DNA of 19,335 nucleotides, taken from Gonium pectorale (lineage: Eukaryota; Chlorophyta; Chlorophyceae; Chlamydomonadales; Volvocaceae). The notes under the pieces were generated by a model that had not been told where the DNA came from, ran no database searches, and saw only the letters and a program-made list of their open reading frames with translations. Location of the stretch: positions 126,073 through 145,407 of the forward strand of contig LSYV01000046.1 in the NCBI GenBank assembly GCA_001584585.1. Direction: 5' to 3'. This document shows positions 1 to 10,400 of the stretch, in pieces. A program made the position numbers and the translations under genes. Positions within the stretch are counted from its first letter, which is position 1; each line of letters starts with the position of its first letter.

Positions 1-3000
1 GCCGGGGGGAGGCGTGGGGAAGGCCTGCCACTCACGGGCACGGGGCACGGGGCACGGGCAACCCGAGCCGGTGGACGGCGGAGAGTGCGCAGTCCCGACT
101 TAGCACACCCGCCCCACCGCCCCGCCACCCACCTGCACCGCGTGCTCGGCAGCTGCGAGCGCGGCGGGCAGTAGTTGCCCCGCAGCGGCTCGCGGTCGCT
201 CCGCAGCCGGACCACGGCGTCGTGCTGTCGCTGGCTGGCCAGGAGGACCGAGTCGCCCAGCGTCTGAGGGGGATCCGGTAGTAGTAGACGGGGGGACAGG
301 GCATGAGGGAGCTGGGCAAGCTGGGGGCGCCAGAGGGAGGCGTCAGAGCGACTCGCCCAGGAGCGCTTGGGCCCCCTGGGATCCGCCCCAACCCCCCATG
401 CGCACCCCGGGGCCCCTTGGCCCCAGTACCGCACCTGCGAACCGTCCAGCAGGAGTTGGTAGTCGCAGGTAGTGGGCTCGGTGGAGCGCTGCGGGCAGAA
501 GGACCCAGCCGGGCAGTCGTCGGCGGAGTGTGGCCCGGCGCAGAAGCGGCCCGCTGGGCAGTCCAGCGCCGCCATGGCGCCCGCGTCGGCCTCGGCCTCC
601 ACGTACGTGCCCTCGGGGCAGAACGACCCCGGCTCGCACGCCACACAGCGAGCCTGGCGGGGGCACGGCCAAGTGGAGGGAAGGGGGGGCTTAGCACATG
701 GGGCGGGGGTGATGAAGTAGGAGGGCTGGAGGAATAGGGCGACGGGTGACGCATGGGGCGAGGTGGGCTGGGGATGCAGCAGTGGACTGTGGCGGTGGAG
801 GGGCTCCGTGGGGGGGGGGCGCATGCCGCCTCCGCTTGTCAAGGCTCTAAGCTTATGCGCCATGCTGTTCCCGCCCGCGCGAAGGTGCCGTACCCTCCGG
901 GCGGTACGACCCCGGGCAGCGACCGGCCAGAAGTCGCAGGCCGAGCGGTCGCACGGCACTCGCCAGGGCGGACCTCAGGCGCGCATCCAAACGCTCAACC
1001 GCACGGCCCGACTCCAGAGAATCAATCGCCGTTTCAAACGCGATCAGCCCCCACGCATCCGCCGTACCGACCGCCGTACTGACGCCCGTACAGGCCGCAC
1101 CTGCAGGAGCGCCGCCGGGCCCCGCGACACAATCTCCCCGGGGAAGGGGCTCCAGGCGGCGCGCGAGCAGCGCTGACCCGCGGGACACCTAAGGGCCGCG
1201 GGGCGAAACGGCGGGGTGCAAGTGGGTAGGGCGTCGCGTGCAGTGTTAACGGTCCTCTCCATCCCCCCCCGGTTCGCTTTCTCCCACAGCCCTCTCAGTC
1301 TCCACCTGTCCCCCTCTGTCCTATTCTATCCCACTCTGTCCCTGCATTGCGGCCCCTCAATGTCCCTGCATTGCGGCAGCCGTCACCTGAAGCTGGCGGC
1401 GTCGCTCGCAGCGTTGCAGGGGCAGCCCGCCGGCACCACACGTGCCAACACAACTGTGGGGGAGGCGCCGGCCTCCTCCTGCTCCGTGCCAGCCACCAGC
1501 GCGGGGGGCGGCAGGGGGCAGTGAGGGTCGTTGCGGGGGGTGAGCGCCGCCATCTGGACGGCAAACGCCTGCGGGCAGGCGGGGCGGCGAGGGGCCGAAC
1601 ACGGTAAGAGGAGCGGGATCAGGGCTGAGGAATTGGGGCACACTCCCAAGAGCGGGGCAGCTGGGAGGGGCCCGAGGGGCCCGAGGGGACCTCGTCCATG
1701 TTTGCGCGCGCTGAATCACACGTCGGTTCCGCTCCACGCAACTCCACTCCTGTCCACATATACATACATATCTGGCGTCTCCTGGCAGCTATCCGGAGGC
1801 ACCCACCCGCAGTGCAACGCGCTGTTGGCCCCCGTCCGCGGCTGCGGCGGCCGCGGCGACTTCCGGCCACTGCTCCGCCGGCAGCGGCGGCAGTGCCTGC
1901 AGCATCCGGTCCGCCGCTTCCGCTGCCAGGCCGCCGTCCACCAGCCAGGAGCGCAGCGCGCCCTGCGGCGAGGGAGCCATCAGGGGACCGAGGACCGAGG
2001 GCCGGGGGTTGGGCGCAGCGCTTCGAGGGGTCGGGCGTCGGATAAAAGAGCACACGGCCAGGTGGGCAGGTGGGCAGGGCGGGAGCGTCCCAACTCCCAA
2101 GCCGGGAGGAAGGCGTGAGCCCGCGGCCGGACAGCCAGCTCACCTAATGGCGGCAGGTCTGCCCAAGGGGCTCTGTCGCAGCACGGGAAGCCGTAGTGTA
2201 GCAGCCCCTATGCCTAGCCACTAAGCGCAATCACGCGAAGCGCAATCACGCGGCATCCCTGCAACTTCGCCTGATCTGGTCCGACCCTAGGGTGATGAGA
2301 ACAACACGACCACGGCTATGGAGGCTGCCCCACCTCGCACCGCACCGCGTGTCGGCCTGCCTACAGGCGGCCTGGGACACTAGGCATCCCACACTCCTGG
2401 CGTGGGGCGCTGACGTGGGGTAGAGGCGGCCGTCACGGCCGCCCACCTGCTACTCGTACCCTGTGCACACCCCTGGACCCTTACGATGGAAAAAGAAGTT
2501 CGATGCCCCGTAGCATATGCCCTATCCTGCATGCCCTATCTCAACTCCCCGCCCTACCTGCGACACGCTGACCACACCACCCGGACCCACGTCCAGGCCG
2601 CCAGCGACCCGCGGGTCAGTAGAGATGGAGAAGGCCGCGTACAGATACTGCGCCGCCAGGGACCCTAGCAGGCCGCCTCCGTCGGCCTCCGAAATGCCCA
2701 AGCCGGCCAAATCCCCTCCCCCCTCCAGAGCCGCCTGGTCCTGCTGCACCTCCCCTTCCGTCGCCACGCCATTCTGCGCGAGCGCGCCCGAGGGGCAGGC
2801 GGCAGCGCAGGCGCCTCCCAGCGCCTGGCCATCATTGCGGCAGGCGGCGCAGGAGCGGCAGACCGCCAGGTCCTGTCGCGAGGATAGCGAGGCGCAGAAC
2901 TCGGCGGGGCCGCAGTCGCCGTCGCTGTAGCAGACGCTGGCCAGGCCGCAGCGGCAGCTGCGGGGCGGGGGGTGAGGTAGGCAGGGGAGGGAACGGCAGT

Positions 3001-3768
3001 GAAGCGAGGGGGGAGGAAGGGGGAAGGGTAGCGATTGGGTGGGACTTCAAGCCGCGTGGAACATTACTTCAGGCCGTTTGAGGGCAGCTCATGGCGGCGG
3101 AAAGGGTGGGGCGATGTGGGGAAGGCGAGCGGTCGCAGCGGTTATGAGGACGGGGACTCGGGGGCCTCAGGCGGGGGCGAGACTGGAGGGGAAGCTGAGG
3201 TCCAGCGTAGGGCCTGGCCGAGGGGGAGTCACTGTCGTGTGAGCGTGGGGTATGGGCTTGTGTAGGGGCAGCGGGGACGGGGATGGCAAATCGGGAGGGA
3301 GACAGCGAGCGCAGAGTGCCCAGCGTGCTGGCTGGCGGGGGAGAAGGCTGGGTGCGAAGATGCTGGCGAATTGGGGTTGCGGTATGCAGCGTTGCAGCCC
3401 TAGTGGCACGCGCACAAGATACTAAGCTCCTGGGGAGCACTCGGCACCGGACAAGGCGCCCGGGCAGGCGAAACGGTGCAGCTTCCGCAGCTTCCGCCGC
3501 GTTGTAACGTACCCGCTGCAGGCTGCTGTGCCATACACCCGGGGGAAGAGGCAACACCTCCAGCAATCATTGCAGCTGCCAGGCAACCGGCTGAGAAGCG
3601 GGCGCAAGCAGAACCTGGGAGTGTCGGGGGAGCGATGTGTCGGGCGGCAGGCGTCAGGACGAAGGGCGCAGGCCTCCCCGGAAGCCGCAATCGGCATAGT
3701 CGTGGTACTTACTGTCCGATTGGACATTCGTTGTAGGTGATGCAGCGCGTGGCCGAGTTCCCAAGAGC
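1..3768 (-). CDS. Cysteine-rich extracellular protein with GCC2/GCC3-like modules; possible ABCG24/28-like N-terminal ectodomain (partial at both ends)
   Basis: Eight minus-strand exons join with matching phases: 3713-3768, 3513-3614, 2558-2957, 1807-1962, 1387-1568, 1101-1188, 435-653 and 133-263. A ninth at 1-24 is only possible. All introns are GT-AG (98-595 bp). The product (about 444 aa visible) starts with a dense Cys block (ECPIGQFC across an intron, CNDCWRCC, then CRCGLASVCYSDGDCGPAEFC and CRSCAACRNDG). A Cys-poor middle of about 150 aa follows, then CPAGQRC, CEPGSFCPEGTY, DCPAGRFC, DCPAGSFCP and GNYCPP. Such spacing is known from GCC2/GCC3 (ephrin-receptor-like) modules, and a similar order precedes the membrane and ATPase domains in plant ABCG24/28 transporters. 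No ATPase or membrane segment is visible here; it would lie left of the window. The 5' end is missing: an in-frame stop lies just upstream of 3768 (complement of 3790-3792), so the exon needs an upstream partner. Exons are likely real; the transporter assignment is inference. Confidence 0.7.
1337..1377. repeat. 17-bp direct repeat in an intron
   Basis: The 17-mer TGTCCCTGCATTGCGGC occurs at 1337-1353 and again at 1361-1377. Both copies lie in the 198-bp intron (1189-1386) of the cysteine-rich gene, close to its donor site. It is probably a local slippage duplication with no evident function. Confidence 0.7.
2223..2252. repeat. 15-bp perfect tandem duplication in an intron
   Basis: The unit AAGCGCAATCACGCG is present twice head to tail. 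It lies in the 595-bp intron (1963-2557) of the minus-strand cysteine-rich gene. No function is suggested. Confidence 0.75.
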
Positions 3769-4354
3769 CTGCCGTTGCCATGACGCGGTTTAATACCGCA
3801 ACAACACGCTTTCAATTGAATAGGTAGTGCTCTCATGATACCTGAGCGACCAGGCAGAACAGGTAGAGCTCGAGTGTAGCTGCTGCCAAAAGGCGGGATG
3901 ACGAGTGCAGGCGACTGCGCGCCTCCACATACGCATAGAATGCGACCATAAGAAATCAGCGCTGAGGCTCGATGAGCCGCTCCAGTTTCTAGGAACTACA
4001 TACAAGGACGTTTTGCACAGCTATGCCAAAAACCAGACATCGCTGACATCCTAGCATCAGGCAAAAGAGCTTGGCCGCTGGAAGGATGACAGGTGAAGCT
4101 GCAGTGTACCCTCCTGCCCTCCCGCAACGTTTCGCTTAACGTCTGTACAGTTGCGGCCCTGATCAATTTGATATCGATGTTCTCTTGTAAGAAGTAACTG
4201 AGATAGCTAGCGCAGCAGCAGGCGTTCCTTGTCTTGCCTACGGACTTCGTGAGACTACGACTTTGCCATTAGATTGGAGCCTGTAATGATGTACAACACT
4301 TGTATGGCAGCGACTGGCAGCCCATAAGAAGGACGGAACCAGGAAATCCGGAAA

Positions 4355-4540
4355 TTACTCAGCGGGCCCCCGCACGGCACTTTCCTCCGTGCACCCAAGC
4401 TTCTCAGGAGTATAGACTTTTGCAAGTACATCGTGAAGATGGGACTGTGGGGATTTCCGTTCGTGGCCGCACAGAGGACAGTGCTCATGGACGCCGCGTG
4501 CGGCTGAGCCCTGCACAGCCATGCCGACAAGCATAGTCAC
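4355..4540 (-). pseudogene. Possible decayed retroelement fragment with a CPLCG zinc-knuckle-like motif
   Basis: A 61-aa minus frame contains HEHCPLCGHERKSPQSHLHD. The Cys-x2-Cys followed by His residues is reminiscent of the small zinc-binding motif found near the C-terminus of non-LTR reverse transcriptases. The frame is short, isolated and not rich in preferred codons, and no reverse transcriptase or endonuclease motif lies nearby. A chance open frame is equally plausible. Confidence 0.15.
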
Positions 4541-5279
4541 CGCCTATCTGTACTTATTTCACACGATTGCAACATGGCAGGGTTTGGGGTTCATTAGAAA
4601 GTGTTGCACGTGCTCGCGAAAGCAGGCAGAACGATTTGAGTCCCTTTCTTGCCGGTACATCACGAACTCACAGGGCTGCATGTGCGAATGCTCAGTCAAT
4701 CCTGGCATATAAATCAATGACGGCTATTTGTGACGTCTTTCGAACTTCCGACGTGCCGCACGCACGCGCACTCGTACGCACATACCGTAACCGGCGCAAG
4801 TTCGCGCAAACAAGGTCCCACGCACGGCCCATGGGTTGCATCCTTTGCCGCCCTTTTCAAGTGTGCTCACCGAGTGGGAGGCAATGCTAGATGCGGGAGG
4901 AAGCGGCTAGCCACCGCATACGCGATTCGGCTCAACCTAGAGTCGGAAAGCCTCCCGTACTCTGAACGTATGAAGTTTCCCCAAAGAGCGCCTTAACCTT
5001 GAACATGAAGTATCGGACTCAAGAGCAGGTACCCGGTCAGGTGGCCAGGGGTGGGCTTAGATCTCATACGGCGCCAAGTTGCGCCACACAACGAAGCGAA
5101 TGCTCATCAAGAGCGAAGGGCCTGGTGGGGCACGTATGCCCCCCCCCTCCCCGCATGTCCCCGCCCCTTTACTTGGCACGGTAGGAAGGGACAGTGGGAG
5201 CAGGGGGATGACAAGACCCGCCAACCGGGGGTTCGTTGGATACCATCTCGGCGTGTCGCGGGGTTTCTGCGGGGAGCTA

Positions 5280-5410
5280 TCCTGGCTTCTGCTTGCAGCG
5301 ATCCTGGCTTCCACCACGCCGGAGCGGTGGTCCTGTGGGGCGGCATCCTGGGCGCGGGCAGCCGGAATCCAGGCTGCCGCTGGGCGGAACCCAGGGTGCA
5401 GGCAATCCAG
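5280..5410. repeat. Cluster of short ATCCTGG/AATCCAG-type repeats and hairpins
   Basis: The motif (A/C/G)ATCCTGGCTTC occurs twice (ending near 5288 and 5312). It is followed by related ATCCTGGG and inverted AATCCAGG forms. Two compact hairpins are visible: CCACC...GGTGG around 5311-5330, and GGCAGCC with GGCTGCC separated by eight bases around 5356-5377. The cluster is a degenerate minisatellite or hairpin-rich spacer, without a clear coding frame. Confidence 0.4.
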
Positions 5411-5468
5411 TTCGGGATGGCATGCGCCTCAGGCACCACTACACCGTTTCATCTTCTGGCCCCCTTAC

Positions 5469-5536
5469 CTCGCCGTTGGCTCCAGCCTCTCCAGCCTCGC
5501 CGCAACGTGCCTCGCCAACGCATTATGTGCACAGGC
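5469..5536 (-). other. Isolated exon-like segment, gene unknown
   Basis: On the minus strand a CTGTAG acceptor precedes 5536 and a GTAAGG donor follows 5469. Between them is an open stretch of 22 codons plus 2 nt that reads as an Arg/Glu/Leu amphipathic helix (ending ARHVAARLERLEPTAR). The same bases on the plus strand are also open and hydrophobic, as the end of a 159-codon frame (5079-5558). I could not connect either reading to further exons. It may be part of an unrecognised gene, an exon of the cysteine-rich gene, or nothing. Confidence 0.2.
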
Positions 5537-6249
5537 CTACAGAGCGTGCGCCTGGTAGCCAAGGGGCTCCAGTCCACGGTGAGCCGATGTGGACCCCTTG
5601 TACGCGTGGTGTGTATCTGGGATGGCGTATCACATGGATCCGACGGGGTCCGTGCTCAAATTGCGATCTGGGTGCGACTCGGTGCGAGAAGATAAGCCTG
5701 GCAGGAGTTCACCGACAGGGTGGTGGTGAGCAACTGGGCGGGGACAGGACTGGCATCGACGGAAACCCGAACTCCGCACCTGCGGCATTCCACTGCTTGG
5801 TTACACTCGTGACTCATCACTCAAGCGTCCAAGGCCTTGTGTTAACCCTCCTGACCATGTGTCAGGCCAGTTTACCGTCACATGAACAGAATACGCGCTC
5901 ATCTTGCTGGTGGCGCGCGCGCTATCGGTCGGCTAAGGTCTAGCCTGCGGCGCTGCTGAGTGGCGAGCGTGGAGTCCGTGTGTGTGTCTGCCGGTCGGAG
6001 GAACAGGATCAGAGGATGACGCTGAACGACTGTCACACCACACGGGTGGTCGCACCACACCGTGGCCGACAGCCGACTAGGGGCACCTCAACCCCGACGC
6101 GGCAGTCAGCGTGTCGTACAGCTACGCACCAGGAGTCCCAACAGCCGCTCCTAGCGCTACGGGATACCGATCCTGCCATCTCGAGCATTACCTTTGCCGG
6201 TTGGAAGAATGGGGATGGCGATCCTACCAGGGACGGCGGTAAATCGAAT

Positions 6250-6293
6250 CCGGGTTACATCCACAGACCCGGGTTCGAATCCCCGCCGGAGCA
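6250..6293 (+). ncRNA. tRNA-like T-arm / pol III B-box (possible tRNA fragment or tRNA-derived SINE)
   Basis: The bases at 6271-6282 contain GGTTCGAATCC, an exact match to the pol III B-box consensus GGTTCGANTCC. They would form a T-arm with stem CCGGG/CCCCG (one C-C mismatch) and loop TTCGAAT, followed by CCGGAGC and A as an acceptor 3' strand and discriminator. No matching acceptor 5' strand (GCTCCGG), D-arm or anticodon arm is found about 72 bases upstream. An A-box-like TTGCCGGTTGG lies at about 6194-6204, far for a tRNA. Also notable is the hairpin CCGGGT/ACCCGG across 6250-6272. This is a fragment or SINE-like relic rather than an intact tRNA gene. Confidence 0.3.
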
Positions 6294-7407
6294 AAGGTGT
6301 GTCCCCTTCGAAAAATCCCGCGTCGTGCGAAAGATACCGCGCCGTGCACGCAGTATGTCGTGACACGACCTTACATACTCTACCGTCAGCGGTCTGCACT
6401 AACGATAGGTGTCTACGCATTGCTCATGGGCCAGTGCCCAAGAGCAAGATGAGACAGCGCTAACAACGCTGGCTCACCCTAAATACCCACAACGTACGGC
6501 AATCTCCAACAATAAACGGTGATCAGCCAACGCACAGACACAACATACCCAAAACTCAATCCTCTTTCCGGGCAGAAGGAAGGATGACCGTAAAATGAAC
6601 GTGTGCACCAGAATGACCCGACACATGCTGGCGGTCGGCGTCACCACCGCTGCCACAGCGTACATTCTCCCAAGCATTCCCAGCATGCCCAGTGGCGCTG
6701 CATGCCCTACCGTTGATTGCGGGCCCTTGGAGTTGCCACAGCCTTCACCACAGTGAACAGCCTCACCCGGTCTGACCGCACCAGCAGGTCCAGGGAATGA
6801 GGAAGACCGTTTCTGGTTCTCGTTTTCTGAGGAAGGATGTTGCGTTCCGTCAGGATAGCTACGGGAGGCCAAACTATTATGACGGGGAGCCAGGCGGTTA
6901 CCTTCCGTGCGCGTCATGTTAGTCATGTGAGGGGAGCTTACTTCGCAGCATGCGCTTAACATCCAAACCACAGGCGCCGCCGGAAGGGCGGGAGGGCGAC
7001 AAGCCCTGCCATCCACGCGGGCGCTGCAACATCAGCCGCATAGGTGAATTTGGATGTGCTAAGGTGGGATAACCGTAACTGAGGCGTGAGTTAGGGACGC
7101 AAACTGTGTCATCAGGCACGCCAGTCACGCAAATACCAATTATGTGTTTGCCGTACGTTGTTGCACGGGAGCCGGTCATGCCCTGCCGATGAGCGGCACA
7201 CAAGTTTACCAGGGCTTCACAGCCCGTACGCCTGGATACGGCACCCAGTTGCATTTCATCTGTCAACCCATGGCTGTCGGCCTCCTCAGACGTAGCTGAC
7301 TGCCGGGTCGCCCGCTTTCTCCTTAGCACTAGTAACGTATTGTATCATACCTGTTCCCACGGCTTGACCGGGCGCGAGACCGTTGAGCGTTAGCAACTTT
7401 GACAGCC

Positions 7408-10400
7408 ATGAGCTTTCTGGAGCGGCTTTCCGTCGGCACTGACCCGGGTGGTAGCTCGCAAAAGCCCTCACGAATCAAGTCGGTCTTTGGAAAGAAGGCG
7501 CTGACTTACCATTGTGTCATTAGCGAGCTGAGAGCAGGTGAGCTCGGCGACGCATGAAGAAGCGTAGCGAAAGGGTTTGCCGAGCCCTCAAAGAGTCCTT
7601 CGGAGAGGGTCGTGGCATGGCCCTGGGAGACTTGCTCCTCTAGCTGCCCCAACCTCAAATACCTCTTTGACGGCACATTAGCGTGATCCACCATTGCCAC
7701 CGGCGCGCGCCTCCCCATCGGGGTGCGCACATACCCAACCGCCACCCTGGACTCCCACCCCCTCTCCGTCAGAGCTCATGGGCACCAAGCAGCACTCGCC
7801 GGGCCAAACCTGCGTGCTGCTGTGGGTTCGGGGTGAGACGATCCACGTCACGGAGGACAGCGTCGGCCAGACGGTCCTGAGCTGGTCCGACACGTATTTT
7901 TCGCAGGTGGGCGGCGGCCGCAACGGGCCGCTGGCCTTGGGGGAGCCCGGGACCGACAAGGGACGAGTCAGTCTTAAGATTCTTGGGCAGGCCGCCACGG
8001 TATTAACCTGGGCATGCGGGACCTGGAGATGCGTAAGAAGCTCCATCCCGCTTGTCTGGCTCAGGTCCACCTCTAATGCAGTACACAGGTGTGGCGCTGC
8101 CAGCAGCTTGGACCGCAGGCCTGATCACCCAATACAACAGAGTCCGCTCCCGCTTCATCTGTTCTTCCCCTCGCACCCCGCGCCCCCCGCCTCAGCTCGT
8201 GACCCTGACGCCCTCGGGCGCGGGCGGCGGCGGCTTCCGTCCGAAGGAGTGCAAGTTCAAGGTGCAGCAGAAGGGAAAGACCATCGCCAAGACGGCGATG
8301 GTGGACCTGGCGAAGTACTGCAACGAGTCGGGCGCCGCACGGGAGGCGTCGGTCAGAGTGCCGCTGCAGTGAGCGAAGGGGGCGCGGGCCGGACGGGCTT
8401 GGGTGGGAAGACCGATGGGAGGCGGGACGCCTTATGCAAGGCGGGTGCTGTGCAATGGGGGTTGGCGTTTGTGTTTTATGATGTATGACGCCCCTCTCTG
8501 CCGTATGCGTGTGCTGGTTTGGTCGGAGCACCATGTGGGTCAGACCCGGTTCGGGCCCAAGTGCGGGCCCTGTCGCCCCTCCATGCTCCCACTATACGGG
8601 CTTGCCACTTAACAGAAATACAATATGTGTGCTCTTCCCCTCACGCCGCGCTCCTCCCCGCCATTGTCCACTGTCTCCACGTGACCAGCCCCGCAACCGC
8701 CCTCGCCTTACCGCTCCCCCGTCCCCACCCGGACTCTGCATTATTTCCGCCTAAGTGGTTTGGGACCTCGGGCCTCTCTAGTGAGGAAGCACTTTTCCTA
8801 TTCTGTCCCCATCCGGTCTGCCCCAACATTTTCCCGCAGGCCGTCTGGCACGCTGTACTTCGTGATCAGCACCATGCCGTCGGCCGAGCAGTCCGCGCCC
8901 TCCTGCACCTCGGCCATGTCGGAGTACCGCACCAGCAACGGCAGCGCGCACCCCCACCGTGGTAGCGCTGGCAACGGGCCCAACCTCGGGACCACCTCCA
9001 CCGGCATCGCCGCTGCCTCCACCGCATCGGCCGGCTCCTCCGCACAGGGCACCCCCAACGGCGCCGGCACCGGCGGTGGGGCCGGCAGTTCGCAGGGCAC
9101 CCCCGCCGGCGTCACAACTGTGTTCGGACTCGGGTCCAGCCAGCGTGGCGTGGCGGCCGCCCTGGGCGGCTCCGTCAGCGGCACAGGGGACGACCCCGAT
9201 CGCCCGTCGACGTCGGGTCGGCACCAGAAGCCCCATCGACTGCAGCAATCGGCGTCGATGAGCCGTGCGGCGGCACATCTGGGCGGTAGCGGCGGGCCCG
9301 AGGGTGCCGACGGATCGGGCTTCTTCAGGCGGATCGCGCGGATGGGGAGCAACAAGCACGGGGCTGCGGGGGCAGCGGCGGCGGCCGAGGCGGTAGCGGG
9401 TGCCGCCGGCAGCGGGGGTGGAGGCGTCGGGGGAGCGATGAGGAACATTGAAAGCGCAGAGCTTGCCAGCGGGTCGCCGTCGGGGGCGCGGCGCGCGTTG
9501 GGCAGCAGCGGCTCCGCTGGCGGCCTGGCGGGTGCGTACTCGCCGGGGCGCCGCGGCACTAGCGGCCTAGCGCCCGCTGCCTCTGCGCCCGCCTGCGATG
9601 GCGCCGCTGATGGTGCCAGCAGCAGCAGCAGCGACGCCGCCGTGGTAGGGGCAGCAGCGGCCGCCGCCGCTGCGACCATCAGCCCCAAGCGCGCTGCAGG
9701 CGCCACTGCCGACGGTGGCGGTAGCGGCGGCGGCTGGGCGTCGTGGTTCCGCGGCGGGCTGGGGCTGGGCCGGTCCTCAAACCACTCTGCCACCGGGACC
9801 TCGACGACGGGACCGCACAGCCAGGCGTCGCTCCACGGCCCCGGCTGCGGCGGCGGTGAGCACGACTCCTCCGCCCTGGTGTCGGCCATCACCGACGCCA
9901 CGGAGGTGGCCGAGCTGCGGGAGCTGGCGCTGGACATGCTGCACGAGCGCGACGCCTGGCGCGGCCGCGCGCTGTCGGCGCAGGACGCGCTCGGCCGCGC
10001 GCAGACGGCCCGCGGCTCGGCGGTTCGCGATGCGCAGCGCCTGGAGGTGGGCCACCGGGCGGGGGCGGGGGCGGGGCTTGACGACGCTCAGGAGGGCCGG
10101 GCGGAGAGTAAGGGAGGGCGTCGAGCCAGCGAGCAACGCAACAAAGGCAAGCTCCCCCGGCCCGTGCGTGTATTCTGAGCGGTGGGCCATACGGTTTTGG
10201 TCTGGCGGTAGGGCAGGACAGAGGCGCTCGGCCGTCAGAGCCAGGCGGCCTCGCACTCGGCGGCTTGGTACGGGGCCCCTTCCCCTGCTCTTCGTTAATG
10301 ACGGCCGCCTGCTGTGCTGTGCAGGTTCAAGTCCGGGAGTACAAGGAGGAGTTGGGCCGCCGGACTGACGGCTCGCTCCTACAGGAGCTGGTCGAGGCCA

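Larger units (their letters stand above)
3793..7407. other. Long gene-poor, lower-GC interval between two divergent genes
   Basis: No exon chain with volvocine codon bias could be built here on either strand. Open frames exist, the longest being minus 6474-7016 and 6919-7329 and plus 5051-5943, but their third positions are not biased to G or C as in the neighbouring genes. The interval must contain the promoter of the plus gene at 7408. It may hold the missing 5' exon or exons and promoter of the minus gene ending at 3768, possibly after a long first intron. Smaller items inside it are listed separately. Confidence 0.5.

Noticed and set aside
303..737. Plus-strand open frame of 144 codons
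   Set aside because: It is the complement of the cysteine-rich exon at 435-653, whose minus-strand frame has ordered Cys motifs and matching splice phases.
853..1188. Minus-strand 111-codon frame starting MSRGSALLARR
   Set aside because: The first 88 bases are a real exon, but in a different frame (CPAGQRCSRAAW). The rest is intron following the CAG/GTGCGG donor at 1100.
6474..7016. Minus-strand 180-codon open frame
   Set aside because: Third codon positions show no G/C preference, there are no recognisable motifs or splice context, and amino acid composition looks random compared with real genes in this window.
6919..7329. Minus-strand 136-codon frame divergent from the NT-C2 gene
   Set aside because: It has an ATG and a tempting position, but codon usage is unbiased (many A/T-ending codons) and no domain is visible. 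It is probably a chance frame in promoter DNA.
8798..9937. Minus-strand 379-codon open frame
   Set aside because: It mirrors the large low-complexity exon of the NT-C2 gene. The plus frame has upstream and downstream exons in phase and the NT-C2 domain, while the minus frame is only Pro/Ala-rich shadow.
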